Positions 21,801-32,538 of a stretch of 64,000 nucleotides of DNA are shown piece by piece; the stretch's first letter is position 1; each line of letters starts with the position of its first letter. The notes beneath the pieces are model-generated. The model saw only the letters and a program-made list of their open reading frames with translations. It ran no database searches and had not been told where the DNA came from. Location: the NCBI GenBank assembly GCA_001574975.1, contig KQ965785.1, forward strand, positions 28,916-92,915. The letters run 5' to 3'. Both the position numbers and the translations under genes were made by a program. The DNA comes from Gonapodya prolifera JEL478 (taxonomy: Eukaryota; Monoblepharomycota; Monoblepharidomycetes; Monoblepharidales; Gonapodyaceae).

Positions 21801-22907
21801 TCCGGGGCCGACGCTGGGTGAGGCCTCAGCTCGCCGTTGCAAATGTTTTCCCAAAGTGCATCCTGTTCCTCTTGTGTCAGCGATGCCTTGAATTGTGGGT
21901 ATACTGGCGCAAGGGTCCACAGCTGTCAAGACTGGTTTTCTCAGTCGATCTCCAGGGATCCTCTTGCGGCTTCCAACTCACTGCAAGAATGGTGATACCA
22001 AAGGCGTAAACGTCGTCGTTAGTCGTTGTGCCCTTTCCCAGCAGCCGCTCTGGCGACATGTATTTGGGTGTCCCCCACCGTCCTCCCGTTACTGTGAACG
22101 TGACACCTGTAGTGTCTGGGAATGTAATAATTGGACGCCGTGCCGAAGTCGTCGTAGAAGAAGCCGCTGGAATAATTGTAGAAGGAACTGGTTCCTGCTG
22201 AATGGAAAATTTGTCACGTCTGTGAATAGTTTCAAGTTCAAGCAGGTACTCACTTGCTTGCTCCGCCCCACCTTGGAGAAACCAAAGTCGGTGACCACAG
22301 CGCGACCATTTCGATCCACAAGTATTTGTTCAGGTTTAAGGTCCGCGTGAACCACATTACGACTGTGAAGATATTCCATCCCTTCGGCGATATCGCGCAA
22401 CTGTGTTAAATCATGGTGAATTTCATCGGCGGAACTGGATCTTCGCGATTAGGACTCACCAGACTGAGCGTCATCTTATGTCTTTCCGTCGCATCTTGAA
22501 ATTTCGCGAGATGGCTCATGGCATCGCCATTCTCCATGAACGGGGAGAGAAACCGCCACTCTGTGCCCGTAGTAATAATCCCATAGAGCGGCAGTAACCT
22601 CCGCGATGTCATGTTGTACCAGACTCTTGCTTCCTGGTTGAATTCCTGTCCAGCGAGCCAAAAAGTCAGCACAAGTGACACGATGTGGTTGTTTTCAGTG
22701 CTAAAAGGAGGGGCTCACCTTGTAACTGTAGGAGCCATCTTTGAACTCCACACTTTTCACTGCCACATCAACCTGTCCCTGCCAGAGTCCCCGCATCACG
22801 GTCCCAACACCACCCTTCCCCAGCTTTTCCTGCGTGAATGTGACTTCGGACTCCTGTATCTCCCAAAATCTCCAAAGGCCGGGGAGGTCCTCTCGGCCGA
22901 TCTCCAT
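18837..22907 (-). CDS. TKL kinase - Sel1 - kinesin-light-chain-type TPR fusion protein
   Basis: Six exons join in frame: 22907-22719, 22645-22460, 22400-22254, 22194-21982, 21922-21690, 21633-18837, giving 1,254 aa. The kinase domain has a glycine loop ([14 protein letters not shown]), VAVK lysine, HADLKPEQ catalytic loop, DFGFSK, the GTPKYMSPE activation end and a C-lobe ([15 protein letters not shown]). Then come two Sel1-like repeats ([24 protein letters not shown]) and about 18 TPRs of 42 residues, each with a DHPxxLxTQNNLAxAY core as in kinesin light chains. Catalytic residues are present, although HRD reads HAD. Kinase plus TPR_12 arrays resemble signalling or NLR-like receptors of fungi; the ligand is unknown. 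A truncated relative lies at 14.7-15.6 kb. Confidence 0.88.
19000..21340. repeat. 126-bp tandem repeats encoding the TPR array
   Basis: About 18 units of 126 bp, exact multiples of 42 codons. The 12 units between about 19800 and 21330 are closely alike at DNA level (GGGTGATCTTC, GTTGTTCTG and GCCTTCTTGAC recur at fixed spacing), while those nearer 19000 have diverged, which suggests recent expansion of the N-terminal part of the array. Confidence 0.85.
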
Positions 22908-23164
22908 GGTAGAATGTCTCGTGAAGACTACGGGACGCGATTTCCGAGCGGTTATTAGATTTCTGGTCGCGCCGCGACCGTGGATGGCGGGTTTAGAGAC
23001 TCAGGACGACCGAAAACTGTGAAGTATTGTGCTATGGCCAAACAACATATATCGAACAGTATATTGGGGCTATGTTAATGTTGCAACCTTTTGACACTTT
23101 CCTCAAAGACACCAAATAGCGCAACCCCGTCATCCCTCACCCTGGTAGCCGCATCCCCCCACCC

Positions 23165-23697
23165 GTTCACGTAACACGCGCTCCTTTCCGACGATCCGGC
23201 GAGGCAGTCGCCGTCGACACGACGCTGGTGGATCCAGTGCAGCGCAGGCTTGAGAAGCTGCTCATGGCGTTGGGCGAGGGTGCGGGAGAGGGAGAGGTGC
23301 GTGTGTGTACGTACGCGTTGGCGTATGAAAGATGGTATACTGGATGAAGGCTAGGAACGACTTTCTTTCTTTCTATCTTTCTTTCTTCCTTTCTTTTCTT
23401 TTTCGTCACCATCTCTTCTTCCCTCCGTTCTCCTTCTCACTTTGGGTCTCTTACTCCCTCTTCCACCTCCACCTCCGTTCCCCCAATCGTTCCTCCTCGC
23501 GCTTCGTCACCCCTTTATCCTTCTTCATCTCCTTTCTTCCTTCTTCCTCCCTCTCCCCTCGCTCACTTGCCTCCTTCCATCCCCATGCTCACCTGGAGCC
23601 CAAACCCCACCAAAACAAACCGTCCGCGCCCGCATCGAAACGCGTGTCGAGGGAATGGTCGTGCGTGCATACAAAAAAGCAGTCGAGTTGGTGTGAC
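23165..23697 (+). pseudogene. TEN1-like OB-fold protein, copy 2
   Basis: VAVDTTLVDPVQRRLEKLL and MALGEGAGEGE correspond to exon 2 of copy 1. A GTGCGT splice site near 23297 opens a C/T-rich intron that would end at CCTGGAG before 23598, giving a last exon QTVRARIETRVEGMV, VRAYKKAVELV with a stop at 23697; this resembles the last strand and helix of Ten1. The frame is broken once between ALLSDD and GEAVAVD, where copy 1 is one base longer. No VRVVGR first exon was found. It is a diverged, partial duplicate. Confidence 0.5.
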
Positions 23698-24299
23698 CGG
23701 TCGTGCGGGAGGGCGGTGGGGCGGGGGAGAGGGGGGCAGCAGCAATGTTGGGGAAGGAGAATGCAAGGGAAAGGAGAAGGTAAAGGCGCCTGAGACGACA
23801 ACGACGGACGCTGACCCCATGAACCTAACTCCACCCAGATCTCAGTTTTGACAATGTTGTGTCCGTGCGACGTGGCGGAGTGTGGTGCGTGGTGCGTGGT
23901 GCATGGTGCACTGGCAACAACGGGTTGCTTAAGGTGCGGCGTGGACTTTGGGAGCGGGCGCGGGCATCAGGAGGAAGAAGGAAGAGAAATTGGGTTGGAG
24001 GTTGGAGGTTGGAGGACCGAGGATCAGGGTATCAACCCGACCATCATGATGGGCGTTTGGTCGAGCGTGGCCCACTTTCAATCATCGGAATGATGTGAAG
24101 TTGGGTGATCCCCATTGTGCAACCAAGGTGGCAGATAGTACTTGTAAGACCTTGTATTTATTGCCAAAATATACCAAAATCATATTCACACCCGAATTCA
24201 AACAAAAATAATAGCCAAAGAGAAAGAAGTCCGCTATCCCAACCACCCCTGCGGCTTCGTCAACAGTACGTACAGTCCGGATCTCGTTCATTTGCCCTC
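23698..24299. other. intergenic, no recognised gene
   Basis: GC-rich to about 24080, then AT-rich (24130-24230), which is probably the 3' end of the F-box/LRR gene. No domain is seen in the short open frames. Confidence 0.35.
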
Positions 24300-25580
24300 T
24301 CACCCCCACACTGGTAAAGGTCGACAGACAGCCAGCAGCTCACGAGGCCATTGACCTACGTCAACCCCTCCCAAATTTTCAGCGTTACTTTGACCCGGGG
24401 GCAACCAACGGAACTCCAAAACTAGAGGAGTGGGCGTGGTCCGCCGTTCCAACAGTGCTTCCAGTGCCATTTTCCCTATACGATCTGGAATAGCCAACCC
24501 TGTTGCAGGTTCTCGTTGCGGATCAAGTACATCTGGTGATGTGAGAGATTTTGCAAATTTTGGGGAAAGATGCCACAATGTAGATCAACTCCGTCAGTGG
24601 AGTTGGATAAAATCGATACATATAGAGTTCTTGCAGGTTCGGGCACTTGGAGGCTAAAAGTGCCCATGTGGAGTCGAAAACATCCGTTGGCTGGCTGATA
24701 GACCCCAGCCATAAAACAAGGAGCCTTTCTCCCGCGTTTGAAATGAAATCGTTCCAGGATTCCGGAATTACTGTTTTGAATCGATTAAGATGCAGTGTTG
24801 TGACGTTTGGAAGATTCCGAATGAAGGAGAGGTGGACGCTTGAAGAGTTTTGTTTCAAAACTGGACCCACTCAAGATTAATGAGTTGAACCAACGCCGCG
24901 GGGCTCTCCACAAAGTTCGTGTCGCAAGTTAGTATTTCCAATGTCCATAGGCATGCCATTGGTAAAGCCAACTTCTCCCGTTCCAAGTCTCTGATGTCAA
25001 ACACATGACCGTCGACGGCAACATTAGAAGCTCCCTGAGAGCACAGCACTTCCGCAACAGTATATTGAACCAAGAAAAGGCACCTGGAGCGATTTCTGAA
25101 ACCCTCAAACATGTGATATGTTCTGCGCTCATTGTGGCGATCGAACACCATGCAGTAAACATCTCCAACGGCATTCGGATGCCTGCAATGTCCCACACGG
25201 AAACGAAGCGAGCCACCACGGTAACAGCCTGCATGATTACGGCAGGAAACCCATGGGGTGGATCGTTTCCGAATTTGATGGATACCAGTCGGGGCCTTAT
25301 TGGGTTGGATTGCGACCTCGACGTGACGTCGATGAGCGACTGTAACATTTTCCGGGACCGCTCGCTCTCATCGATGACAAGGTCTCCCAAAGATCGGAGA
25401 ATACGACGGATTGCCATAATTTGCTGGAATATCCATGTATCTTATCACAAAACGAACATTTTCGGGATGTCACTGGGACTCACCAGACGAGGCACATGCC
25501 GCCGCGTCGCCGAGATCAACATGCGAGATGACGCGGAAGAGGATTTCTGGCGTACCGAGCGCGCGATTGGCCAAGGACAT
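24300..25580 (-). pseudogene. F-box / leucine-rich-repeat-like protein, frame interrupted
   Basis: From an ATG at 25580 the first exon (to 25484) reads MSLANRALGTPEILFRVISH, VDLGDAAACASS, and across a GTGAGT...TTCCAG intron KLWQSVVFSDLW: a typical fungal F-box. Two frame changes are then needed, at the splice joint and near WET/LVID, to reach the body (LIDVTSRSQSNPIRPRLVSI, CCALRELLMLPS). Further exons give LRR-like segments (LPNVTTLHLNRF; CPNLQELYMYRF) to about 24300. A substrate adaptor by family. Either a pseudogene or damaged by sequence errors. Confidence 0.6.
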
Positions 25581-26061
25581 CGCGATTGCCTAGGGTCACG
25601 TCCAAGAGGGACACTGCGATGGGATCAGCCCAAGAGGCCGCTGCGTATGATACACAGCGGAGCAGTGGTGCTCCAGAGATCGCCCGTTTTCTCCCGCTTT
25701 GTTCCAAACCAAATGATTGGAGGGGATTATATTACCTGCAGTCACAGTCAGCTGGAGCTCGCTCCGGGAGAGCAGCCTCATACCACGAGTCTTCCGAGCT
25801 TTAATTTTGATTTATGGTGGTGTTGATTCGCGATTCATCTTCTTCGAGGGAGTTCATGGAATTCGAAGCTAATGTTTCAAACAGCTGAAGTCAAATGACG
25901 ACCTCTTTGACCTCCTTTTCGAGTTGCGGGTCCCAAACGCAAAAAAAAATCTACGAGTCCATTTGGTTGATGTCCGTTGCGTATCAGAAGATACAAACTG
26001 AAGGTACAACCGGAGGAATTTTTATTCATCCGGATTACCGAACCAGAAACCCTCCGATGTC

Positions 26062-26734
26062 ATGAACGCCACCGCCGAAGACGACTTCGAGTCTCCACCA
26101 CCCTACACACCGCAAGCTCACCCTACGCAGCTCATCTTCCGCACGCCTCGCTCGCTCCTCACCCCGCCAGGTCAACCACCGACCGAACATCCACCCAATC
26201 CCCTTGCGCCTCCATCGCTCCAGCCGGACTCGGCGCTGGGCCAATCGGCTCCGATTCCGTCGAAAACCTACGCGGCGATCCTGTCCGGTACGTCGGCGAC
26301 GTTCAAGGGGTTGGTGATACCCAGGCGAATAGTCGTGCTGTCTTTGCTGGGCGGAGTGGATCTCGACCTGCGAGGAGGGATTCTGGAGCCCCAAGTGGTG
26401 ACGCAGATCGAGTGCTGTGCCATCCTGTGAGTCCAGGTTGCCATGTTCCACCATCACGATCAGATTATGTAACAGTTCCGTTTTCCTTCGAACCTGACCT
26501 CCCTCCCCACCCAGAGGAGGCATCACCGTGCGCGCTCCGCTCGAATTCCCCATCGAAATCAACGGTTTCGCCATCCTTGGCGGATTCTCCGACGTCCGCG
26601 GAACCCAGTTCGACAAAAAGTCCATTCGTGAACCTCTGCTGAGCGAGAGCTCTCTGTTCCCCGAGCAGGCGCAGGATGCGTCAGCGGTCGTCACGGGGTT
26701 CTCTCTACTCGGTGGGGTGGCCGTCATGACGTGA
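26062..26734 (+). CDS. LiaF-C-like (cell-wall-active antibiotic response) domain protein 1
   Basis: Exons 26062-26426 and 26515-26734 join in phase to 194 aa. A Pro-rich leader of about 70 residues has no signal peptide. Then comes a beta-solenoid-like pattern: AILSGTSATFKGLVIPRRIV, VLSLLGGVDLDLRGG, QIECCAILGGITVRAP, INGFAILGGF, and near the end GFSLLGGVAV. This spacing of (hydrophobic)GG(V/I) with PRRxxxxxLLGGVxLDLR is the signature of the bacterial LiaF C-terminal / DUF1707-linked domain (family knowledge; PF09922 from memory). In bacteria it follows membrane helices and senses cell-envelope stress; here there are none. An intact paralogue is at 40010 and a fragment at 39.4 kb. Confidence 0.7.
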
Positions 26735-28613
26735 TGAAGGGCACGGTGGGGGGAGGGGGAGACGGAACGAAAAAGGCGAAGCCTAGTGAAGTGGAGTCGA
26801 GCCCTGCGAGCGCAGCGAGCCCGAGGCCTAATCGGGAAGCGCTGATCGAGGCGTCCGCCGGAGGCGAATGATCTGCGCGAAGCGCGGATGATAGTTCGAC
26901 GAGCGTATGGTACAGCATGGAGAGTGTGAACGGGATATGGACATTGTGGTATTGGTATTTTGTACGTGTTCGCAGATGTGTATGCATTTTGACATGACAC
27001 AATAACTGAGGCGTGCCAGTTGGGGTGTTGTGAACATCACAGGAGGGGTGCGGTACTCTACCTGTCACCCGGGCGAAGTTTGGTCTCGGACAAGCAAATC
27101 TCGTCACCTGCCCTCAACGATTAACGCAGATGGAAGGATATTGAAAGGGAGGGGTCGCGAGTCGCGAGGCGGTTCTCTCCTGGCGGTACAGCACGTCCCT
27201 CGTCCCGCTGACACAATCACGCCCAGCGTCGCCCTTCTTCCGTCAGCGCTAGCGGCGGGAATCAATTGTAACAGAGCTCATAGATATACCCATCCTGCGA
27301 CCTGCATGATCCGGTCCCATCACTTCGCATCAGCGTTCCCGCACTTGTGGACGAGGATGTGGAGACTATAGATAGTAATAGGCTGACACGGGCAGATGCA
27401 CCATCATGACTGATTTCTCCCACGTTTTGACTTGACAAGGTGACCGAAAGAAAGAAAATGGTGTCCACTTTTTTACCTTCATCTGGCTTTTTGCGTTGCC
27501 AAAGTGGGTGCCAAGCGAAGGAGCCCACCAACCTGTCTACCATACTATATGAAGCGATTTCATGAAACGCACTCCGACTTCGGCAATGGGTTGGCTAGTC
27601 TGACGCATAATCGCCACTCTCTAGCAGTGGGAACAACTCAACAGCCAGAATACGAAGAAAAAGTTTGTTGGACTCTCAAAAGGGAAGCGGCTCACTAAAG
27701 ACTCTACAAATCTCGTTTTAGGTTGGCAACCTCCACGTTGGCATATTTCCTTCATCGAAACCGACAGCAATCCAGGAGTACAGAGGCACAGACTCGGAGC
27801 CATCTCCTGCAGTCTTCCAGACGACATTGTTATTGTAACCACTTGAACTGCACTAATCAAGATCACGATGCCTAGCAGCGTCGCTGGAAAACCCTGCGGC
27901 AATAACAGAAGTATCTTTGAAAATCCACAACGAGGCGTGCTAGAAAACGGTGAATTTACGCTTTCCGTGCTTTCCATTCTCTTACTGGTTTTTGCGAAAA
28001 TTTTGACAGGCGAGATCATCTTCGAAGCAATCTCACATCACAGCGAAAATTAAGGTATCTTTTCACGTTCGCGGGAGCGTTTTTTACAACCTCTTCCAGC
28101 GGCTATGAGATCTCAAGCTTAGCTTGGCTAAAAAGAGTGGATACTTGAGATACGAGACACCGCCAAACCAAGGAAGCAAGCAGAGGATCAAGCACTTATT
28201 CACAGAACCTTCCTTCCCCACTCTTCTCGCGCTGTCCCGCTACCTCCGTAACTCCTCTTTGCATCTTTGGTTTTGGGTGGGAGGTACCGCCTACTTTCTT
28301 CCAAACCACTGTCGCGAGCCTTCCCAAGCTGAGTCCTCCGTGAATTCTACAATTATTCTCCTTCATTATCAAGACCTCTGAGCTCGAGAATGCAGGCTGC
28401 TACAGAGAAGGTTAGTGTACCTTTCATGCTCCAACACACCCTAGAAGTCATTCCACATGAGTCGACCGAGTACGTCGTTGACAAGCTTTGTGATAACTTT
28501 GCAAAGTTCCAGTGCCCACCTCCAGACTACATAGATCCCAATTAATTAAATTTATTGATACAATAGCAAGTTTGCATAACGTCCAACCGCAATGATTTCC
28601 ATCGTAATGAGAC
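26735..28613. other. long stretch with no firm gene
   Basis: No domain recognised. On the minus strand at about 27725-28000 frames contain a hydrophobic segment (ATLLGIVILISAVQVV) and, in another frame, WKTAGDGSESVPLYSWIAV, which might be exons of a small membrane protein; I cannot join them. An AT-rich region at 28540-28600 lies 3' of the ankyrin gene. Confidence 0.35.
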
Positions 28614-30066
28614 CTACCCCCGCTCCCTCGCCCCAGCCTCCCTCAACAACCTTATCGCCTCTTCTCTATCCCCCGGCGCAATCCCCGACCTCTCCTTAAC
28701 CTCCTTGATCACCTGCGACCCCATTCTTCCCTTGACGTCGGCGCCATGCTCCAACAGCAGGCGGATAATATCCGGTCTTGCGCCACCTTGAACTGCAACA
28801 AGGATGGGGAACGTCGTCTCGCCGCTCATGCGGAGTCTCGTGTTGGGGTTCGCGCCTAGACCTAGCAGCTTTGTGACCGCGTCCACGTGGCCATGGAGGC
28901 ACGCAATGGAGAGCGCGCAGGTGCCTTCGTTCCCCTTGAGAACGTCGTCACCCGCACGAGCGTGCAGGAGCTCGATGATGGGAACGGAGCCGTTGCGTGC
29001 CGCTTCGGCGAGCGGCGTCGTCCACTGATGCATGGCGAGGGGGTCGGCGCCGGCGTCCAGAAGGGCGGCGACGCAGGACAGGTGGCCCTCCGCACTTGCC
29101 AAGATGAGGGGTGTGAGGCCGCTTCCGGATGATGGCTCGTTTGGGTCGACCCCCATCGCGAGGAACTGCAGGATGAGGGCGAGGTCGCCACGGGTTGCGG
29201 CCAGGCCGAGGAACGTGTACGAAAGGCGGCTCGTTGGATGGATGTCGGCTCCACTGTTCAGCAGAAGCCGTGCGGTGTCCAGGTGGCCACCGAATACGGC
29301 GCGTTTCAATGCCGTTTGGCGGTCAAAGTGCGCCATGTGGTTGATGGCCGCGCCGGCGTCCAACAAAAGTTTTACCACGTCGGTGAGACCGCGGTGACTG
29401 GCGGCTATGAGGGGAGTTGTTCCAAGACTGTCGGGATCGTCGGCTTTGGCGCCGGCGTGGATGAGCAGCTCGACGTGTTCCAGACCCCCTTTTTTTGCGG
29501 CGAGAAGAAGGGGAGGTGTTCCGTCCGATGATGGTGTATTAACGTCGGCGCCGTTATCCAGAAACAACTGGATGCACGTTGTCGGTAGGGCCAATTCACA
29601 CGCGACGCAAAGTGGGGTGAGTCCCATCTCGTAGATCGGTTCGTTGACTGGAAAACGGCCCCACGGCGCGGTCTCGACCAAGACCTGCGCCGACGCTACT
29701 TGCTTCCACGTTCGCGCGTGGTGCAGCGCTTTGAGCCAGGCTGTTCCCAGCGCCCGTCCCGGAAGCACTCTCAACGCGGCGCGGATGGGCACTTCGTCCA
29801 CCTCGACCTGCTTTCGACCCCAGATTCCAAAATCCTTGGACATCATCATGAGTTCGGGCAGTGCTCGGTCCGGGCCGTACCGTCTTATAGCGCGGAGTGC
29901 GATTTCCTTGGGACCTCCCATCACTTGGAAGGTGCGCCGGTTGTGGGCTTTCGAGGGCAATCCGAGAGGCCGACCCGTCCAGTAGACGGAGATGCGGGCG
30001 ACGAGCTCGTCGGAGAGGTCCAAGAGGCCGAATTTGGCGATGGGTTCAGGTTCAGGTTCTGCCGAG
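28614..30066 (-). CDS. ankyrin-repeat protein
   Basis: One long open frame of about 480 codons. An N-terminal DLSDELVARISVYWTG segment precedes about nine ankyrin repeats, with cores such as GLTPLCVACELALP, GTPPLLLAAKKGGLEHVELL, GTTPLIAASHRGLTDVVKLL, LTPLILASAEGHLSCVAALL and GTCALSIACLHGHVDAVTKL, each followed by LDAGAD-like turns. The frame stays open upstream without an ATG up to about 30066; a CGGCAG acceptor there suggests a small first exon I did not locate. Such proteins mediate protein-protein contacts; no specific role can be given. Confidence 0.8.
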
Positions 30067-30201
30067 AGACGGACAGCAGAATGGTCGTATAATGGAATAA
30101 AGTGACTTTCAGACGATTTCTGAGAAACGATCTATTCGCTACACACCTGTTTCTTGTTGATTCGGGGCCTCTGCTTCGACGGTTTGGTCCTCAACAACGT
30201 C

Positions 30202-31667
30202 ATGGACCAAATGGAGCTCCGCCGCTCGGCCCGCCTGCCCGGGAACAGACGCAAGACGCCGCGCCCGCCGTATCGCGCCGAAGAATTGCTCCCTCAGTTC
30301 CATCGTCAGCTGGGAGAGAATCGTCGGTTGAGTCCTCGCTGCCAGTGGCCTCAGTTGAGGGCGTCGCCTTCGGGTGAATCCGCCATCCCATTACGCACTC
30401 GCCAACTGTGGGATAAGTAGGCTCTACAATTACTACTCTACCAAAACCAGGTGGCTCCCGGCGGAATTCTCAGTCTCGCCCAAAATCCGTCACGTCTCGC
30501 TCGTACATCAACGGTCTTGACCGACGCCGGTACCCACACTCTGCAGGAGCAGTGCTCGCTGTATTCCAGGCCATGCTCCCCATGTTCGAGTTCACTCTGG
30601 GGGCGCTCACGTCCACACCCGTTCGCCGCATCCAGGCGTCGTTCAACAGCGACGAGTTCTGCAGCATGGGCCGGGAGGACTGGTTCGTGACCAAGTTCAT
30701 CAAGGCCAAGCGGGCTGGCCTCCCCGCCTCTGAGTACCCCATCCCACTACCAGACAACATCAACCCGACAAACTCGGACAGCGAAAACCCCTGGCCGGAA
30801 GAGCTGGTGGAGGAGTACGAACAGTGGCAAGAGGAGAATTGGGATACACTATCGGGCGATAGGAGCATTGAAGAACCGGAGCTACCTGACCCAAAAGACT
30901 CTGTGGACTGGGAACAACAGTGTCTCGGGGGGAGGCAGAGCGTCAGTTTGGCGGGGAAGGACCATCAAGTGATTGTCAAGATGGCGGCAGTTCATCTTAC
31001 TCCAGAGAACCCCAACTATGTGGGTGGAAACTGGCACATTGAAGGTGCGTGTCGTGTTGGGGGCAAGAACGGGATGCGATAATGAAGCAAAATTTTGAGC
31101 GCCCATGTGTCCACTCACACTCCTCTTTTTGGTTAGGAATGGAAAACGAGGCCATTGCGGCAACGGGCATTTTCTACTACGACGTGGAAAACATTACCGA
31201 GTCACGACTTACTTTTCGCAACGTTTTCAACGACGAGCTGTTTGAGTATCAGCAGAGCGAGCACACTGGTGAGGGTATCGAAATGAAAAGCACTACAACG
31301 TTTCCATGCTGATGCATTAATTGCCTGTCCACACTCACAAGGCCTTGAAGGCGTCTACGGTTTCAAAAACTACAACTCTTCCAACGCCAAAATATGTGGA
31401 TCCGTCACCGCCCGAACTCCCCGCTGCGTCGTGTTCCCAAACTTCCTCCAGCACTGCGTGGAGCCCTTCCGGCTCACAGACCCCACGCGCCGAGGCCACC
31501 GCCGGGCGCTCGCCCTGTTCCTCGTGCACCCGGAGAACCATCTGTGCTCGACTGCTCACGCGCCCCCGCAGCACGAGGAGGTGATGCGGGAAGAGCTCGC
31601 CGCGGTGTTTGTCCCACGTGGCCCGCAGCGGTCGTGGATAGGGTGGCGCGGTTCGCAGGGGGTATGA
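30202..31667 (+). CDS. DUF4246 family protein
   Basis: The body is in exons ending 31044, then 31137-31268 and 31342-31667, with matched phases. Typical features of fungal DUF4246 proteins are visible: YINGLDRRRYPHSAG, VIVKMAAVHLTPENPNYVGG, NWHIEGMENEAIAATGIFYY, ENITESRLTFR, RCVVFPNFLQHCVEPF, ALALFLVHPE, STAHAPPQHEEV. The HxE-type WHIEG and the QHCVEP strand suggest a 2-oxoglutarate-dioxygenase-like double-stranded beta helix (inference). The first exon (ATG at 30202, MDQMELRRSARLPG) and its joint near 30450 are tentative. At the C-terminus the expected helix PAAVVDRVARFAGG is in another frame from about 31600, so the stop at 31667 may be wrong. Confidence 0.75.
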
Positions 31668-32538
31668 GCAAGAGCGAGGTTGAGACCGAGGTTGGAGAAG
31701 AGAGGTCGAACACGGCGGAAGGGCCGTTTGCGCACGTGCATCAGATATATTTATGGTGGGTTGAAACTTTATGTGGTCTTTTTGGGTTTGCTGGTGCAGC
31801 AGCTGATGCACGCTCTCCCGTCTTTCCTGCTTCACAGCGAACATTAAACGGCGCCATGGGAAGCAATAGAACACTGGAGACAGGTCACACAGGGGCTCGG
31901 GAGTGATATTGTTCCTTTTGTCGGCAATGGTGCAGCCATACCGGCCCAATGCAAACTGGGACCAATGGCGGTGGATTGGATGGTGCATTGGGTTGTGGCT
32001 GCAAAGTCACTTCCTGGCGACGCGGTAGTACTGGTTATCGCAGCCATCAGCATGATTATACGCACATGCGTGGCAAAAGGAACGTGCGGAATCGGGGCTC
32101 TAGCAATAACAGCGTAGAATCATGTCGGTGGTGCAAGTTTTGAAGGACGCTGTGCCATTGGCATAAATTGCATACTCAAGCGGAAACACTGTGGCTACAG
32201 CGCCGGGCATTACTGGCTGGCACATACAGGGCCGACCCAAACTGTAATTATTTAGTGTTGTCGAGGTGTCCCCCTCTTTAACAAACAAAGAAATCGTAGC
32301 ACAGAGGGTAGAAGGAACCGTAACTGTAATTTGAATGATACAATGCACTTCGCCGTAATTAGAGGCATGTTGAAGATCAATCAGCCGCCGGCAGAATTTC
32401 AGTGCCCAAATCACAAGCAAAAATGGAAACCGAGCCAGGTAGATGGAGTATGCGGCGCGGATTGAAATCCTCGCTCTCCTCTGACGACGGAGTTCACCTC
32501 CCGTGTTCCCCGTCCCAGTCTCCCAAGTCTCAGACAAA
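31668..32538. other. spacer between DUF4246 and DBP5 genes
   Basis: A minus-strand frame at 32100-32480 contains a hydrophobic run (LARFPFLLVIWALKF) and several Cys residues near its end; it may be a small membrane protein but has no recognisable family. Nothing else stands out. Confidence 0.3.

Noticed and set aside
27868-28053. Plus-strand 61-codon ORF with a hydrophobic core
   Set aside because: The opposite strand has equally good membrane-like frames, and no splice context or homology supports either.
30451-30868. Minus-strand and alternative plus-strand frames over the DUF4246 gene
   Set aside because: The DUF4246 frame here carries recognisable conserved segments; the others are shadows.
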